Of a stretch of DNA of 64,000 bases, positions 9,364 to 21,227 are shown piece by piece. The DNA is from Actinernus sp. WN-2022 (taxonomy: Eukaryota > Cnidaria > Anthozoa > Actiniaria > Actinernidae). The notes under the pieces are model-generated. The model was not told where the DNA came from. It worked only from the letters and a program-made list of their open reading frames with translations, and did no database searches. Location of the stretch: the NCBI GenBank assembly GCA_030867875.1, contig JAOWCC010001634.1, positions 136,668,365 through 136,732,364 of the forward strand, read 5' to 3'. How positions within the stretch are numbered: position 1 is the stretch's first letter; each line of letters opens with the position of its first letter. The translations under genes and the position numbers were made by a program.

Positions 9364-11188
9364 ATAAATAAATCGCTGAGCCAATCCTTCGATTTCGAGA
9401 ATGTGGTCACCAATTCTAAGTTTGAGCTCTACGATGTTCAGTGCCTTTTTAATCTCAGTCAGTTTTGAAGTGTCGATATGTTCTTAGTTTATTTCTTCCA
9501 ACCGGAGTCTATTATTGTCATCAAAAAGGCTTGATCTCCAGTTTTGTATATCTATATCTTTCAACCGTTGTTTGAAAACTTTAGCAAATCGTTTCAATTC
9601 ATTGTGATCAAAAACAGCTGTTTTAACAATTAAAATTGTTGACTGTTCATAAATTAGCATGAGGGGGAGGGAGGGGGGTGAAGAAAAGGAGAGGGTCATA
9701 ATTTGTCGAACCCCCAAAAATGAAGAGTCATAAAAAAAAGGGCCTTACCCCCTATAACCCCCTTTTACAATGAACAGAAGACGGGGAGGGCCATAATATT
9801 TCATGCTTACTTGTCGGGGGAGATTTTTAGTTGATTTCCTTCGCAAGGTCACATAACCGATATGCACAGTCTTTCACACGTGGCTTCTTTTCGTTTGGGT
9901 GTGAAGATGTCTATATTTACTGCTTTTATTTTGCATTTTCACGTGCATGTGTCCCTTATTCGTACTTAGAAGCTGTTGTCATTGCCATCCTACAGCGAGT
10001 GTAAATAAATTGTGATCGCCTCCGTTGGCTTCCATTAAGGATAAGCTTCAGTCGTAACCTTTTCTTCTCCACCTCTCCTTTGTTAACCATCTAGAGAAGC
10101 TCCTCTGCTACAACTGTTGCTTCTTTCTTCACTGCTGCTGCATTTCTGGCGCCGCGTGTCCATTGCATATCACTCTCCGCTGCACATAGTCTAGATCCCA
10201 GTAAGTATAATTGTTTTTGATGTTATTTGATATGAATTCTCGTTATATTGACTTCAATTACTTATTATATATTGATAGTTAATTTGGGGCGGAGATAATG
10301 ACTATTTTCCAAAGAGCAAGATTTCTCCTCTTATCAACATGATTAGCAACAAATAATTTTATTATATTACCTTCGATAAAGTGAAATCAATGTAGTTACA
10401 ATTTGAAAAGTGACAGCAGTGTTCAAAACACACACACATAACAGTTGATTTCCTGTGTTGACGCTTCATCGGACTCCAATATATGCATGCCTGTTTCCGG
10501 AAAAATCATTTGTTTTGCTGGGCCGGAATCTTAAGAAAATGTCGGAAATTGGTAGATTCAGGGAATTTACCGGAATATCATTGATATAGCGGGACCGAAA
10601 CTGAAAATAAATCGGGACAACTTAATTTTTGAGAAAACACGCCACAGCTCAAACAGGCTTCAGTCGCAAGATGCACCCAGTAGTATAATTTTCCTTCCTA
10701 AGAGGTATTTACTGTAGGTTTTCTTCTAATACATTTCCCTAACGAAGAGGCAGCAGGCATTCACTACCTATCATGAACCTATTAAGTATACTAGTATATA
10801 TAGAAACTAGTCAGAGAGTTGAACTTGTGAAATACGACATATATAAACTGGTTCACTGTTCGCTGCGTCTGTTAAGTCCATGCGGTTCAACGATGTTTCC
10901 TCTTTAAATATGAAAGGCTTCACGCGTGTTTTTACGTCTGGGAGTATTATTGGTAGGCATGATGAATAGCCAGGTTGATTAAAATGAGTATATATAGGGA
11001 CTGCAACAGAAGCTAGTGTGTGGTTTGGGTACAGGCAGCCCAAGCTCTAATTTCGAGTTGTCAGGTTAATTTCCGGCTTGAACTAACTTAGGCTTTGTAT
11101 GGGAACTATACTATAAACGGGAAAATTACGAATTTTATTATTATTGATAGGTTAAAATCAACTGAAATAAACGTACCTTTACTCTATC
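9364..11188. other. about 1.8 kb without recognisable genes
   Basis: Contains a minus-strand open stretch (9717-9484) ending in a FKQRLKDIDIQNWRSSL motif that resembles the extreme C-terminus of cnidarian LINE polyproteins, a G-rich and C-rich tract near 9660-9790, and AT-rich sequence. A block at about 10680-10800 resembles 19310-19415 in the same orientation (CATTCACTACCTAT versus CATTCACTGCCTAT). No host exon could be supported. Confidence 0.5.
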
Positions 11189-11257
11189 TGTTGTCCTTTG
11201 TCGTCTATTAGCGATTTGGGCTTTTCAAATCGCTAATAAACGACAAAGAACGACAGA
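11189..11257. repeat. 30-bp-arm hairpin
   Basis: CTGTTGTCCTTTGTCGTCTA and its partner further right pair over about 30 bp with a loop of some 9 bp; the mismatches are few and mostly compatible with G-U pairing in RNA. Sense CTATTAGCGATTT pairs with AAATCGCTAATA. It may be the tip of an inverted-repeat element or a structured transcript. Confidence 0.6.
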
Positions 11258-11362
11258 TTTAATTCACTAGGAGTGACATTCCAATTCAAACATCTCTACC
11301 ACAAGAAATCCGTTAGAACTGTGTCTCCCTTATAACGTTATGTGATCCTATGCACCTTGTAT

Positions 11363-11513
11363 TCTTGTATTTTTGTTCAAAAATTGATAACAACTCTAAA
11401 AACGAACGATATATGAAATAAACCTTGTGAAGTTACTCACCTGCATGCATAGGCTTTCCACGACTCCATAGGTAAGTGACACAATTAAGCATCTGAAGCA
11501 GCTACTGCGCATG
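11363..11513 (-). repeat. left terminal inverted repeat of the Academ-like element
   Basis: Inverted relative to 18074-18222 and 17901-18057. It holds a conserved CCACGACTCCATAGGTAAGT block. Inner end is at GCAGCTACTGCGCATG. Confidence 0.7.
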
Positions 11514-12050
11514 TATATACATACTCAAAAATCGCATATAAAGTTACATAACCTTCCTAATAGATAATAGGACAGTGTATCCTGTTCTTCGTCCATTTTG
11601 ATGCATTGTGGCTTGCAGAAAAAAAATCCTAAACACAGTGATTATGAAATAGGATTTTTCCCATTTCACATGAATTGCATTTCCCAGGATGCCGTTCCCA
11701 CTTTTTAGTTTATCCCATGATTCCTTTCTGTCAGAATTCTAAGTCCGCCATATTGGAACATGTGAGGTGAGTCGAAATCTGTTTGAACAAGATTCTGTAC
11801 AGATATATATGAAAACACTATTCACTCAACATATTTATAGAAATACTCCATAATGTATGAATGATTTATATGGTTTGCATTGATTAGAAAATCTGCAAGT
11901 TTATGTTCTAACCTTATAGCAGTGAATCTGTCTTGTAGTAGAAGTTGTGCATGTCTGCGCACATTACGAAAGTTTGTAAAGCTGCCTTGTTCATCTTAAT
12001 AACATTAATAATATCTTAATGCATATGTCGTACATCATATATGCAGTAAC
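11514..12050. other. putative 5' region of the Academ-like gene
   Basis: AT-rich, with CATATAAAGT near 11537 as the only TATA-like motif. No open frame. It lies between the left TIR and the first codon of the transposon gene. Confidence 0.3.
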
Positions 12051-15000
12051 ATGGAAGCGGGTAAAAGAAATGTTGAAAAGCCCCTAAAGCTAACAATTGC
12101 AAGGTTAAGGAAAACGAAGCGAAAGAACACCAAATTGAAATGCATAATCCATTACCCTCGAAACAAAAGAGAGACAACGTTGACACCACTATCTGAGAAA
12201 AGGTTCCAGAAAATAAAGGAGATCGTCCAAATAAGGCAATCTCAGATCAATGCCAAGGACAGACTTGATGATACTGCTGTTCGAATCTCCCAACTGAGTT
12301 TGCACAACAACAGTACGGTTACCACAGGTTGTGCTACAAAGCATTCACAAACGTAACACGGCTTACGAAGCATTCGCCTCCCTCTACTAAAAACCATGAC
12401 CCAGGTAAGAAAAGTGCAAAGCGGCGTAGGGTGTCCGAGGAATCATCAACATCATCACGGCTATTTCCTGCCGATAAGTGCATGTTCTAGCTGTGACAAG
12501 ATGCGAATAAAGGTCACTGGAAAGGAAGAACACTTAGTTAAATGTGTAACTAAGACTGCCGAGGTCTCCATTAAGTCAGCAGCTGAAGCAAAGAAGGACA
12601 ATGCCATCTTATTGAAGGTCCGGGGTATGGATTTAGTAGCTAGAGAAGTCCATTGCCATCCTTCCTGCCGTAAACGCTACACTAGATCTAATGATAGAAA
12701 CGCTCATATAGAATGCGAAAATGAAGATGAGAAGCAGCCATACTTAAAGGCAGCACACAAAGCTGCATTTCATAATCTCTGTCATCATATTAACGAAGCT
12801 ATTATCAAAGGATCTAATATTGAAAGAATATCCATGCTTCGGGAGCGCTACCTGACATTTTTGCTTGAAAACACCCCTCAGTATTATAATGACAGTTACA
12901 AAATGGACAAACTTAAGGCGAAGTTAGTGAAGCATTTTGGAACATGCATCCATTCAGTTTTGGCGACCCAACTACAAGAGTGAACTTGTGTATGCATCTG
13001 ATCTGCCGAAAGGCCAAGCCGTTGAAGTAGCATTTGAGACTGCTTCATCTGATGCAAAGAGACTTGAGGAAGCAGCCTTAATCATTCGCAGAGCTATATC
13101 CAGAGTTCTCACATTGAGTCTATGGAAATGCCATGGCCGCCATCGGCTGACTTTCTAATGAGTGATAGGATACAGCCACCACTGTGCCTGCAAGAATTCC
13201 TCAGACACTTGATCACTTCAAAGGAAGACCTCTCTGAAAAGAAGCAAAGAATGGTGTCCTCAATTTCGCAGGATCTCTGCAAGGCAGTAACGAATGGACA
13301 GTGGACAATGCCTAAGCATCTCCTGCTTGGCATGCATTTAGACATCTCACGGGTAGTGCGGAAATAATATCATTGTTAATCGTTTTGGCCATTGTGCATC
13401 TTACTCAAGGCTTCTGGAGCTTGAAACAGCAATCTGCAAAGCAATTGACGAGAAAGAAGGCGTTATCCCAGCGACCATTAATCCTCGAGAGAACGTAGTG
13501 ACACACCTCTGCTGGGACAACTTCGACTTGAAGGAGGAAACACCTTCAGGTGCTGGAACTACACACACTGCGTATGGGATAATTATCCAGGAAGTATCAG
13601 AGCACTGTCAGAGTACTGGAGCTGCGACCAATTCCAGCCATATCCCAAAGACAAAACAGCGCTTCACGAAATGTTCTGTTCAACATATTGAACCATGCTT
13701 TGCTAAGAACAAAGTGGAACCAAGGCCAACAATATCCAAGACAGAGGTTACTAATACTAAAGCTGAAATTAAGGCTCGATTGTCAGACATGCTATGGGTA
13801 ATGTGTCGGTCCGCCTTATTGCAGCATGCTGCACAGATCGTTCCACCATGGGCAGGCTGGGTCTCATTGACAGAAACTGGCATGACTTCCTCTCTTCAGC
13901 AGTCGACCGTAGATTACATGGACCCTGTCTTTTCACCCATTACAGAAAATGCTACAGTTCAACATATCTTGAAGGTCTGTCAGAAAGCCTCAGAAGAAGT
14001 TCACCAACAACACACGATTGTAACATTTGATCTTGCAGTTGCCAAGAAGGCCTATGCGATTGTTTGGCAGAACCCTGAAATCTTCAAGGACGTTATCGTC
14101 AGAATGGGTAGCTTTCACCTCATCTGTTCGTATATGGGAGCCCTCGGGAAGAGATTGAGATGTAGCGGCTTCGAAGTGATACTCGTTGAATCTGGAGTAT
14201 GTGCAAGTGGCTCAATAGAACAAGTGATGACGGGGAAGCATTACAACAGGGCACTCCGAGTGCACAAGATTGTCTACGAAGCTCTGGAACGTCTGCTTCT
14301 TTCGATCTTCGAATCGTGCAATAGCAATGTCCTTGATGAAGAGGCGAAACTTGTGCTACTCCGCCTTGCCAATGATCCATGTTTGGAAAGTCTTACTGCC
14401 GGCACAGCAAGTGCAAGCTGCCAAACCTTCATCAGTCTCTACTCTGAGTTTAAGGAAAGCGTTACGTTCGGCAAGGTGAGCTTGGGAAGACGGCACAATT
14501 CTGGCTGAACTACATGGATAAGGTGTGCTTGATGTTACTATTTCAGCGAGCAACGAAAGAGAACAATTTAGACCTGCATCTCTCCAGCCTCCAACATATG
14601 AGTACCTTATTCTTCAGCTATGACCACCCCAACTATGCCAGATATTCTACTATGTATCTGCTGATTCTTCTGAATCTATCACACTCTCACCCAGGAGCGG
14701 AGGAACTTCTACGACGCAATGGTTTCAGCGTGAACAGGTCTGATGTTCCCTCATCTAGTAATGCAGTGGACATAACAATTGAGCAGACCATCAATCGCCA
14801 TGCCAAGTCCCATGGAGGCATTGTGGGCTTCAGCAGAAATCACTCTGCCTACTACAGATGGTGTAAGACCAGACACACTAGAGCAAGTTATCTCCAAGCA
14901 ACCAAAGAAGTAACATCTATGAAGAGCCAGGAAGGTACAGGAACAAGCCACAAGGACACAAGACAGTCGCAGATCCGACAAAGCGAAGAGGACACCACCA

Positions 15001-17742
15001 ACGTCATGAATGCTATCCAGAACTTTGCAAATCCATTTGAGGTCGAAGAGAAAGGTGTCCTATATTGTGTTTCCTCTGGTGCCCCTGTAAGCGAAGACGT
15101 TGCACAAGATCTCCTGAATGCAGACAAGGTAGGTAAGAAAGTACGCAACGAATTTATTACAGACATACTCGTTAACAAGAAAACAAGCTTTCACTCTCCA
15201 CTAAAGAGGCAGAAGCTGAAGACGTTCTCCAGCACGGCAACGTCGGCGGTGATCAATGGCCAGTCAAAGACCAAGCAAATTACTGCAGAAAGGAATGTGT
15301 TTGGCCAGCTTGTCATTCTTGCACTAGAGTATGAGATCAACTTGGAAAGTGTTCTGAGCTTCCCCTTGGGACCAGTTCCATGGGCTCTGGCCACTTGAGA
15401 CGGTATTCCTGCGAAGACGGACAAGGCCAAGTTGATGCATGTCCTGGAGGGTACATTCCACGCTGTCTCGAAACCAGACCAGTCGAATACTGCCTACATA
15501 ATCGATGGCAATGCTGATCTGCAAGCGCTTGTTGTTCTTCCTAGTACATTTGGAGAACTTGCAGAGAATGTATTTGATCAGTTACCCAAGGTGCAGAGAG
15601 TAGACTTCGTTACAGACTCATACCATCCTCAGTCAATCAAAGGGATAGAACGATCTTGGAGAGGTTCGTCAAAGACACACCTAGTGAGAGGGCCTTCGAC
15701 AAAGGTGCCGAGAGACTGGCAGAGGTTGCTCCGAAATGACGAGAACAAGCAACGGTTGGCCAACTTTCTCTTGCAGGAGTGGAGCGCCAACAGGTATGCT
15801 CCCAAACTTCTTGGAAGAACGGTTGTTGTTGTCAGCGAGAGCAAGTGCATGTGTGATCTTGACAAGTCTGAATGGCGAGACCACACTCTCAGAAGAACTA
15901 GAGGAACTCGAGTCCACCCAAGAATAGGCAGACACTAAAGTAATCCTTCACTGCAGCCACATTGCAGCAAACTCACCAGAGGAGACTACGATTGTCATCA
16001 GATCGCCAGACACAGATGTATTTATCCTGCTTCTCAGTTCAGTGCATGATGTGCAGCAGACCGTGCTATTCGACACTGGGACTGGCGATAAGCGTCGTCT
16101 CTTGGACATCAAGGGCATAACAGAAGATATCGGGAAGGAGATCAGCTTAGCACTGCCAGGCTTTCATGCGTTCATGGGCTGTGACACCACCAGTGCCTTT
16201 GTGTACCAAGGAAAATTGAAGCCATTCAAACTACTCCTGTAGCATCCGGAAATTACACCAACCTTTCAACGCCTTGGCACAGCGACAAACATTGAATATT
16301 GTGTTTTTGATGCACTCGAGCACTTCACCTGTCTGATGTACGGAAGCACCACGACGTCCATCAACCAAGTGCGGCACGACAAATTTCCACGCCTGGCATA
16401 AGTTACCTCAAAATCGATCACTAAAAGCGAGCCAAAAATATATAAACCAGCACATCTTGTTTAATTCGCTGTCAAATTTAACGAAATTTTCGTATGTTAA
16501 TATTAAAATGAAATAACGTCTTTAGGATCAAACACGTTTGTATATTGACGTTGGTGTAACGTCATAACGAACGACTCCTTTTAAGGTCAAATTCTGCGTT
16601 ACCTATACGTTTGAAATAAAGCATGTTATCACAACAACATAAATATGTGTTTTTGATTGCGGCAATTTTAAAGTCTCTACGATAAATATTTGCTGAGTTA
16701 TAAAGAACTGAAGTGTCCTGTGACGTCACATTTTCTGATGTCATGGGCCCGACATCAGTCATGCTTTCTAAATTGAATAAACATAAAAAAGACCATATTG
16801 CGGGTATTCAGTGTACAGTAAGTACAGTTCCTCTATAAAACCCGAAAAATACTTGAATAGTTATTTTTAAAAGACGTTTTCAAAAATATATGACGTCATA
16901 ATGACGTTGCCTCTTTTTCACTGGGAATTTTAAAGTATTTCCTCTCAAAAATCGAAAATTCTAAAAACATGCGGTTGTGGGTACCGATTTACTCTTTTGA
17001 TTGCTAGATTGTCGTAAACAAATATTTTAAACTCTAAAAGATGAATGAAGAAGTTATTTTGTAAATGGTTCTGTATTGAATATTTCCCGCCACATTTTGG
17101 CGGGAAAATTGCCAAAATTCAAAATTTAATAACTTTTCTCCCTCTTAACCAATCGAACTCGGGTTTTCGGTTTCTCTGGGAAATCGAAAATATAAAATTT
17201 ACTGATGTTCAAGGTAATTGAAAACATCGAGAAACCTATTATAAATGGATACATGACGTAACTGTGACGTCATCAAGATGTCTACGGTAGATCAAATCAT
17301 CGGAATTTGTTTAGGTCGTCGGTCTTCATCATTCCACAAAAAAATAATCTTCTATGTTGGAAACTTTTGAAAATATAGCAAAGTGATAGATTTTAGGGTC
17401 ATTTGTGCCAAGCGTGTTCTGGAGAGATTCAGCGTCAAACCTGGAATGGTCCTCACCAGTTACAACGGTGTGGACATGAGCCTTCTTCCCCCTTGCCGCG
17501 AAATGCATGCTCAAAGAACCAACTTTCAAGCGCTGATATGGAAGAAAGCAAAACAGCGAGCACCATGCATTCCAGAACCTGATGGCTACGGCTGGCAGAC
17601 CAACGACAGCGGCGGGCTAGAGTTTAAGTGGCCTGATGGTGCCCTCATGCCGCAGCAATTGGCTGACATCCTCACGGTGGCCCATGCCAAGGTAATGATG
17701 ACATGTCTGATGACTTTGAATTCGATGACTTCACTGATGTAA
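12051..17742 (+). pseudogene. multi-copy transposon protein with zinc-finger and nuclease-like regions (Academ-like)
   Basis: Fragments in order: 12051-12356 basic N-terminus; 12396-12983 with cysteine pairs (ACSSCDK) and KVRGMDLVAREVHCHPSCR; about 13000-13500; 13498-14508 with THLCWDNFDLKEETPSGAGT and IVRMGSFHLICSYMGALGKR; 14514-15398 with HGGIVGFSRNHSAYYRWCKT; 15432-15938; about 15940-16400 with RSPDTDVFILLL and MGCDTTSAFVYQGK; and 17383-17742 at the C-terminus (DMSLLPPCREMH). Frames change at least six times, so it is dead. The DTDVF and GCDTT motifs resemble acidic sites of PIN/XPG-type nucleases (inference). The family is found in many copies in cnidarians and other invertebrates. About 1 kb at 16400-17382 is non-coding and separates the last block; it may be an intron or an insertion. 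Confidence 0.75.
16400..17382. other. non-coding AT-rich stretch inside the transposon gene
   Basis: No open frame matches the flanking gene. Several TGACGTCA-like sites occur (for example near 16720, 16890 and 17265). It could be an intron ending near TTTTAGGGTC or a separate insertion without identifiable ends. Confidence 0.4.
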
Positions 17743-17900
17743 TTTTCCAGTCAGAGGACTAGAGTAGCTGCGGAAATAGTTATAAGACGAACCCAGTAAA
17801 CTCGATACGATACAGTATTATAAATTTGACAATGTTTTTCTGTGAATAAGCGGGGAGCTGATGCAAAGACGTATGAGACTGTGGAACTTATGGAAAATCT

Positions 17901-18057
17901 GACATGCGCAGTAGCAACTTCCTGTGCTTAGTTGTGTCACGATCACTTACCTATGGAGTCGTGGAATACTTTATGTAGGTTAGTAATTTCACAAGGTTTA
18001 TCTCACATATGTGTTTTCTGCAACTGTTATAATAATACGAAACTTGGGTACCCTGTG
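17901..18057 (+). repeat. extra internal copy of the right terminal repeat
   Basis: Same orientation as 18074-18222 and adjacent to it. Both copies continue into CTTGGGTACCCTGTG, which the left repeat lacks. The right end therefore carries a tandem duplication. Confidence 0.65.
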
Positions 18058-18073
18058 TTTCTAAGAAAATTTG

Positions 18074-18222
18074 GCATGCGCAGTAGCTGCTTTCGATGCT
18101 TAATTGTGTCACTTACCTATGGAGTCGTGGAAAGCCTATGTAGGTGAGTAACTTCACAAGGTTTATTTCATATATCGTTCGTTTTTAGAGTTGTTATCAA
18201 TTTTTGAACAAAAATACAAGAC
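18074..18222 (+). repeat. right terminal inverted repeat of the Academ-like element
   Basis: Reverse complement of 11363-11513, for example ACTTCACAAGGTTTATTTCA and GTTGTTATCAATTTTTGAAC. Confidence 0.7.
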
Positions 18223-18391
18223 TTGGGTACCCTGTGGTTTTTGCTCAGATGAAGAATGCAGCCGTACAGCTACACCCACCAACAGATCAAATGCAGACAT
18301 CCCATTTCGGAACACCCTCGGGCCAAGCTTCAAAACGGTACATGTCTCCAAAAATCCCCAAGAGTGGGGAGGGTTTCACCCGCTGGCCCAT

Positions 18392-18442
18392 GGACTTTAT
18401 TAGACTTTATTAGACTTTATTAGACTTTATTAGACTTTATTA
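18392..18442. repeat. 10-bp tandem repeat (TTAGACTTTA), about 5 units
   Basis: Perfect tandem copies of a 10-bp unit, starting in the word GGACTTTATTAG and ending at TTAGTCTTAG. Confidence 0.9.
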
Positions 18443-19431
18443 GTCTTAGGTTGCCTTGCAAGATTTCAAACAATGTTTTACAGTCCGGTATTTTCCTCCA
18501 TGTCCACAGCGCACTTCCACTGATATCAAGACAAAAAATTAATGACGGATCAAATCCAATATTGCTTGGTTCTCGCACATGAGTCCACGGGGATTGACAA
18601 GATCAGGCCATTTAGATTGAAGGCGTTTCGCGGTGTAACTTGACATGATCGTTCGTTGGAGGATTGTAATAATTATGTTCTAAACTTTATATCGCCACCA
18701 AATTTTAACTTACGTTTCTTAGCAACCGAACGCTTACGCCAATTTCAATTTCAATAACGCGCTCAAGGCCGCCAGGTGTTTCACGGTCCTTAGTAGTTAA
18801 TTGACCAAATAATTATAATATCGATCTACAGAAAAAAAATAAGCGTAGGAAAGATTTTGTAGTTTTTTGACTTGTCATACACTTACACTAGTAACTTTTT
18901 TAACCGTATTCAAAGGTTCAAGAATCATTTAAAAGTTCATTTTATTGGTTTCAAGAAGCCGCGTGAAACCCGCTTTTGAAGCCAATACTTTACGAGAAAA
19001 AAGAGTTTGAAATCGATCAGTTAGTCACTTTTCATACAAAATGTCATAAAAAGTGCAGCATATCCAGAAGGCTCTCGTAGTAGATTTTTTGTGAAACGCA
19101 TGTTTCAATGGTTGTAAACCGTAGCCACATCAGTCATTTTTACCAGGATGTCTGACACAGATTGGGCCATTTTCTCTGTATTTGAAATTCCCGCTCAGCA
19201 GTTAATGAGCTTGCCGGGTGAGTGATTTCGGCGCTTAATGATATGTGCATATCGATATTCCAGCCATTCTGGGCGATGTGGCACTTTTATCACCAATGCC
19301 GAGTAATATTTTTCCTGCCAAAGAGCTACTGTACTGTAGGTCATTTTCGTCACTTCCTTAACTGAGCGGCAGCATTCACTGCCTATTAGGTATAATAGTA
19401 TTTATTATAAATAACGATAGATTAATTACAT
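18443..19431. other. about 1 kb without recognisable genes
   Basis: AT-rich sequence with no supported exon. 19310-19415 resembles 10680-10800, a possible diverged dispersed repeat. Confidence 0.4.
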
Positions 19432-19895
19432 GTGGGGTCCCACAGAGATCAATCCTGGTCCATTACTGTTTCTTATTTACATCAATGACTTGCCAAATTG
19501 CTTAAACACGTCAACTCCCTATCTGTTTGCTGACTATACGTACTAATGACAGGCAGGCGAATAATGAGCTGCTCGAAGTTAACAAATGGCTTATTGCAAG
19601 AAACATCACCTGATGGTCTCTTGCTTACTGCTAACAAATTGCACTTAAATGTGGCAAAAACGGAATTCTTACTGGTTGTATCTCGACAACGCTTGTCAAA
19701 CTTGGTTGAGCAGCCAATCTTAAACATTGGCGATAAGCCATTGAAAAGAGTATCGCAGCCGACTAAAACAGACTAGTGGACGAAAATTTAAGATGGGAAG
19801 ATCACATAAATTATATTACCAAGAAAATTGTGTCAGGTCTAGGGGCAATTAAGAGGACTAGATCATTTGTGCCCCAAGACACACTTTTTTTCAGG
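19432..19895 (+). pseudogene. LINE reverse transcriptase fragment
   Basis: Conceptual translation, with frame changes, shows the end of the RT palm region. First comes a GVPQ-SILGP-like block (GGGGTCCCACAGAG at 19434), then INDLPNCLN, then the FADDT region written here as TTTGCTGACTATAC, so the second catalytic Asp codon reads as Tyr. Next are LHLNVAKTEFLLV and a final VDENLRWEDHINYITKK block. No start, no endonuclease and several shifts: a dead fragment. Confidence 0.8.
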
Positions 19896-20033
19896 TAATT
19901 AACCCTTTAGCAAAATTGCAACTTTTAAGGACCCCCTAATCTACCCTTCTAACCGTACTCTATCCTTGATAACTGATTTCAAAATTCAGGGCCCCCTGTT
20001 AATTAAGCCTAACAACCCCCCCCCCCCCCCCCC

Positions 20034-20766
20034 AGGGCTGTCCACAAGCTGCTCGAAATTTGTTAAAAAGTTGCTCGAAATTTCCCAAAAAGTTGTTCAA
20101 AAGTTGCTAAAAAAATCCAGAAAGTTGCGTTTTATTCAACTGAGGAAGTTGCTTTTTTCCGTCATTTAGTCTAAAGTGAAAATATGCTAAAATTGCCCTA
20201 TAAGAGTAAGATTTCTAAGCATTTTATGCCATTTTACTGCAACCGGAGTTACTTGCCTTTATTAAAACATTTTCAAGGCAGTGAAAAAATCTAAAGTTTA
20301 TCAATGTGTAAAGAGATTTATCAAACTTATAAACAGATAACATGTATTTGAGTGTCACTATAGTAAAATAAAAAATTCTCATGAATGTTTCTCCTTTATG
20401 CACTTTCTATACAACATCATGCTGCTAACTTCAATATTCTGATTCATTGCCAGTGGAGCATGACAGATCGTGCGCCATTTTGAATAATTCTTTAAAATAA
20501 CCGCTGACCCACCCAGATCGCGTTGACAACTAACCACAGGAAGACCAAACTGCTCCAGCAGTAAGTCCTGTATGACCCTTTTATACAGGAAATTTCCAAA
20601 GTTTATAAATAAGCATTGTGGAACATGACAGTAAGACCAATTGAAACACTAAAAGCTGCTCCAATTTCTCAGTACGAGTAGAAATTCCTCAGAATGCAAA
20701 AGGTTGCTCGAAGTGAAAAAAGTTGCTCGAAATGTGAAAAGTTGCCAAAAACTTGTGGACAGCCCT
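20034..20766. mobile_element. hAT-like MITE inserted in a poly-C tract
   Basis: Ends AGGGCTGTCCACAAG and CTTGTGGACAGCCCT are perfect inverted repeats. Both flanks are runs of C (from about 20016 and from about 20768), consistent with an 8-bp C target duplication although homopolymers cannot prove it. The subterminal regions hold repeated AGTTGCTCGAAAT words. No coding capacity. Confidence 0.8.
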
Positions 20767-21195
20767 ACCCCCCCCCCCCCCCCCCCACCCCCCCTCCCAC
20801 TCTATAAATAATGAACGGTCACTAAGTATTGGATTGGATAACTTTATTTTGTCACGGTTGTTCCATCAGATAATTTACAACTTTTAAAATCAATAAGGGT
20901 TCCGATTGGCGAATATCAAGGGGCAGTCTGTTTTGTCTCAGTGGACTCCGCCTTGGAAAGTTACTAAATCATTGAAAAAGCAAAAAAACACACACAAGTA
21001 CAGCTGTTTCGTCCTTGTAACTAATTCTTAACTAGTTCAGTTGAGAGTTACCCCTCCCACGTATTTTATTAAACTTTTAAGGGGAAAATGTTTTACCATG
21101 TCATCGTGTTATAAAACTTCACTTCCTCGGCATATTTTGCCGATATGACCAAAAAAGGGCATAGTGACCCATCCCACCAATAGCACACAGCAGTA

Positions 21196-21203
21196 TCACG
21201 TGA
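21196..21203. promoter_or_regulatory. palindromic E-box TCACGTGA before the Phafin start
   Basis: Lies 25-32 bp upstream of the ATG at 21228. TCACGTGA is the core of the CLEAR element bound by TFEB-class factors at lysosome and autophagy genes in vertebrates. A CCAAT-like CACCAATAG lies slightly upstream, and no TATA box is seen. Confidence 0.5.
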
Positions 21204-21227
21204 TAGAATGTAGGAGTCGAAAGCAAG

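Larger units (their letters stand above)
11363..18222 (+). mobile_element. candidate autonomous DNA transposon (Academ-like) with long TIRs, decayed
   Basis: Left repeat 11363-11513 and right repeat 18074-18222 are inverted copies, nearly identical over about 150 bp (for example AAACCTTGTGAAGTTACTCACC). A second right copy in the same orientation as the right repeat lies at 17901-18057. Between them is a single plus-strand multi-domain gene (12051-17742), broken by frameshifts. One long multi-domain gene between TIRs fits a DNA transposon. The protein has a nuclease-like C-terminal core, which suggests the Academ superfamily, described as carrying XPG-like nucleases. No convincing target duplication was found, so the exact ends remain open. 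Confidence 0.55.

Noticed and set aside
10020..10200. Possible 5' exon ending at CCCAGTAAGTA
   Set aside because: Good donor but no open frame of note and no matching acceptor or downstream exon found.
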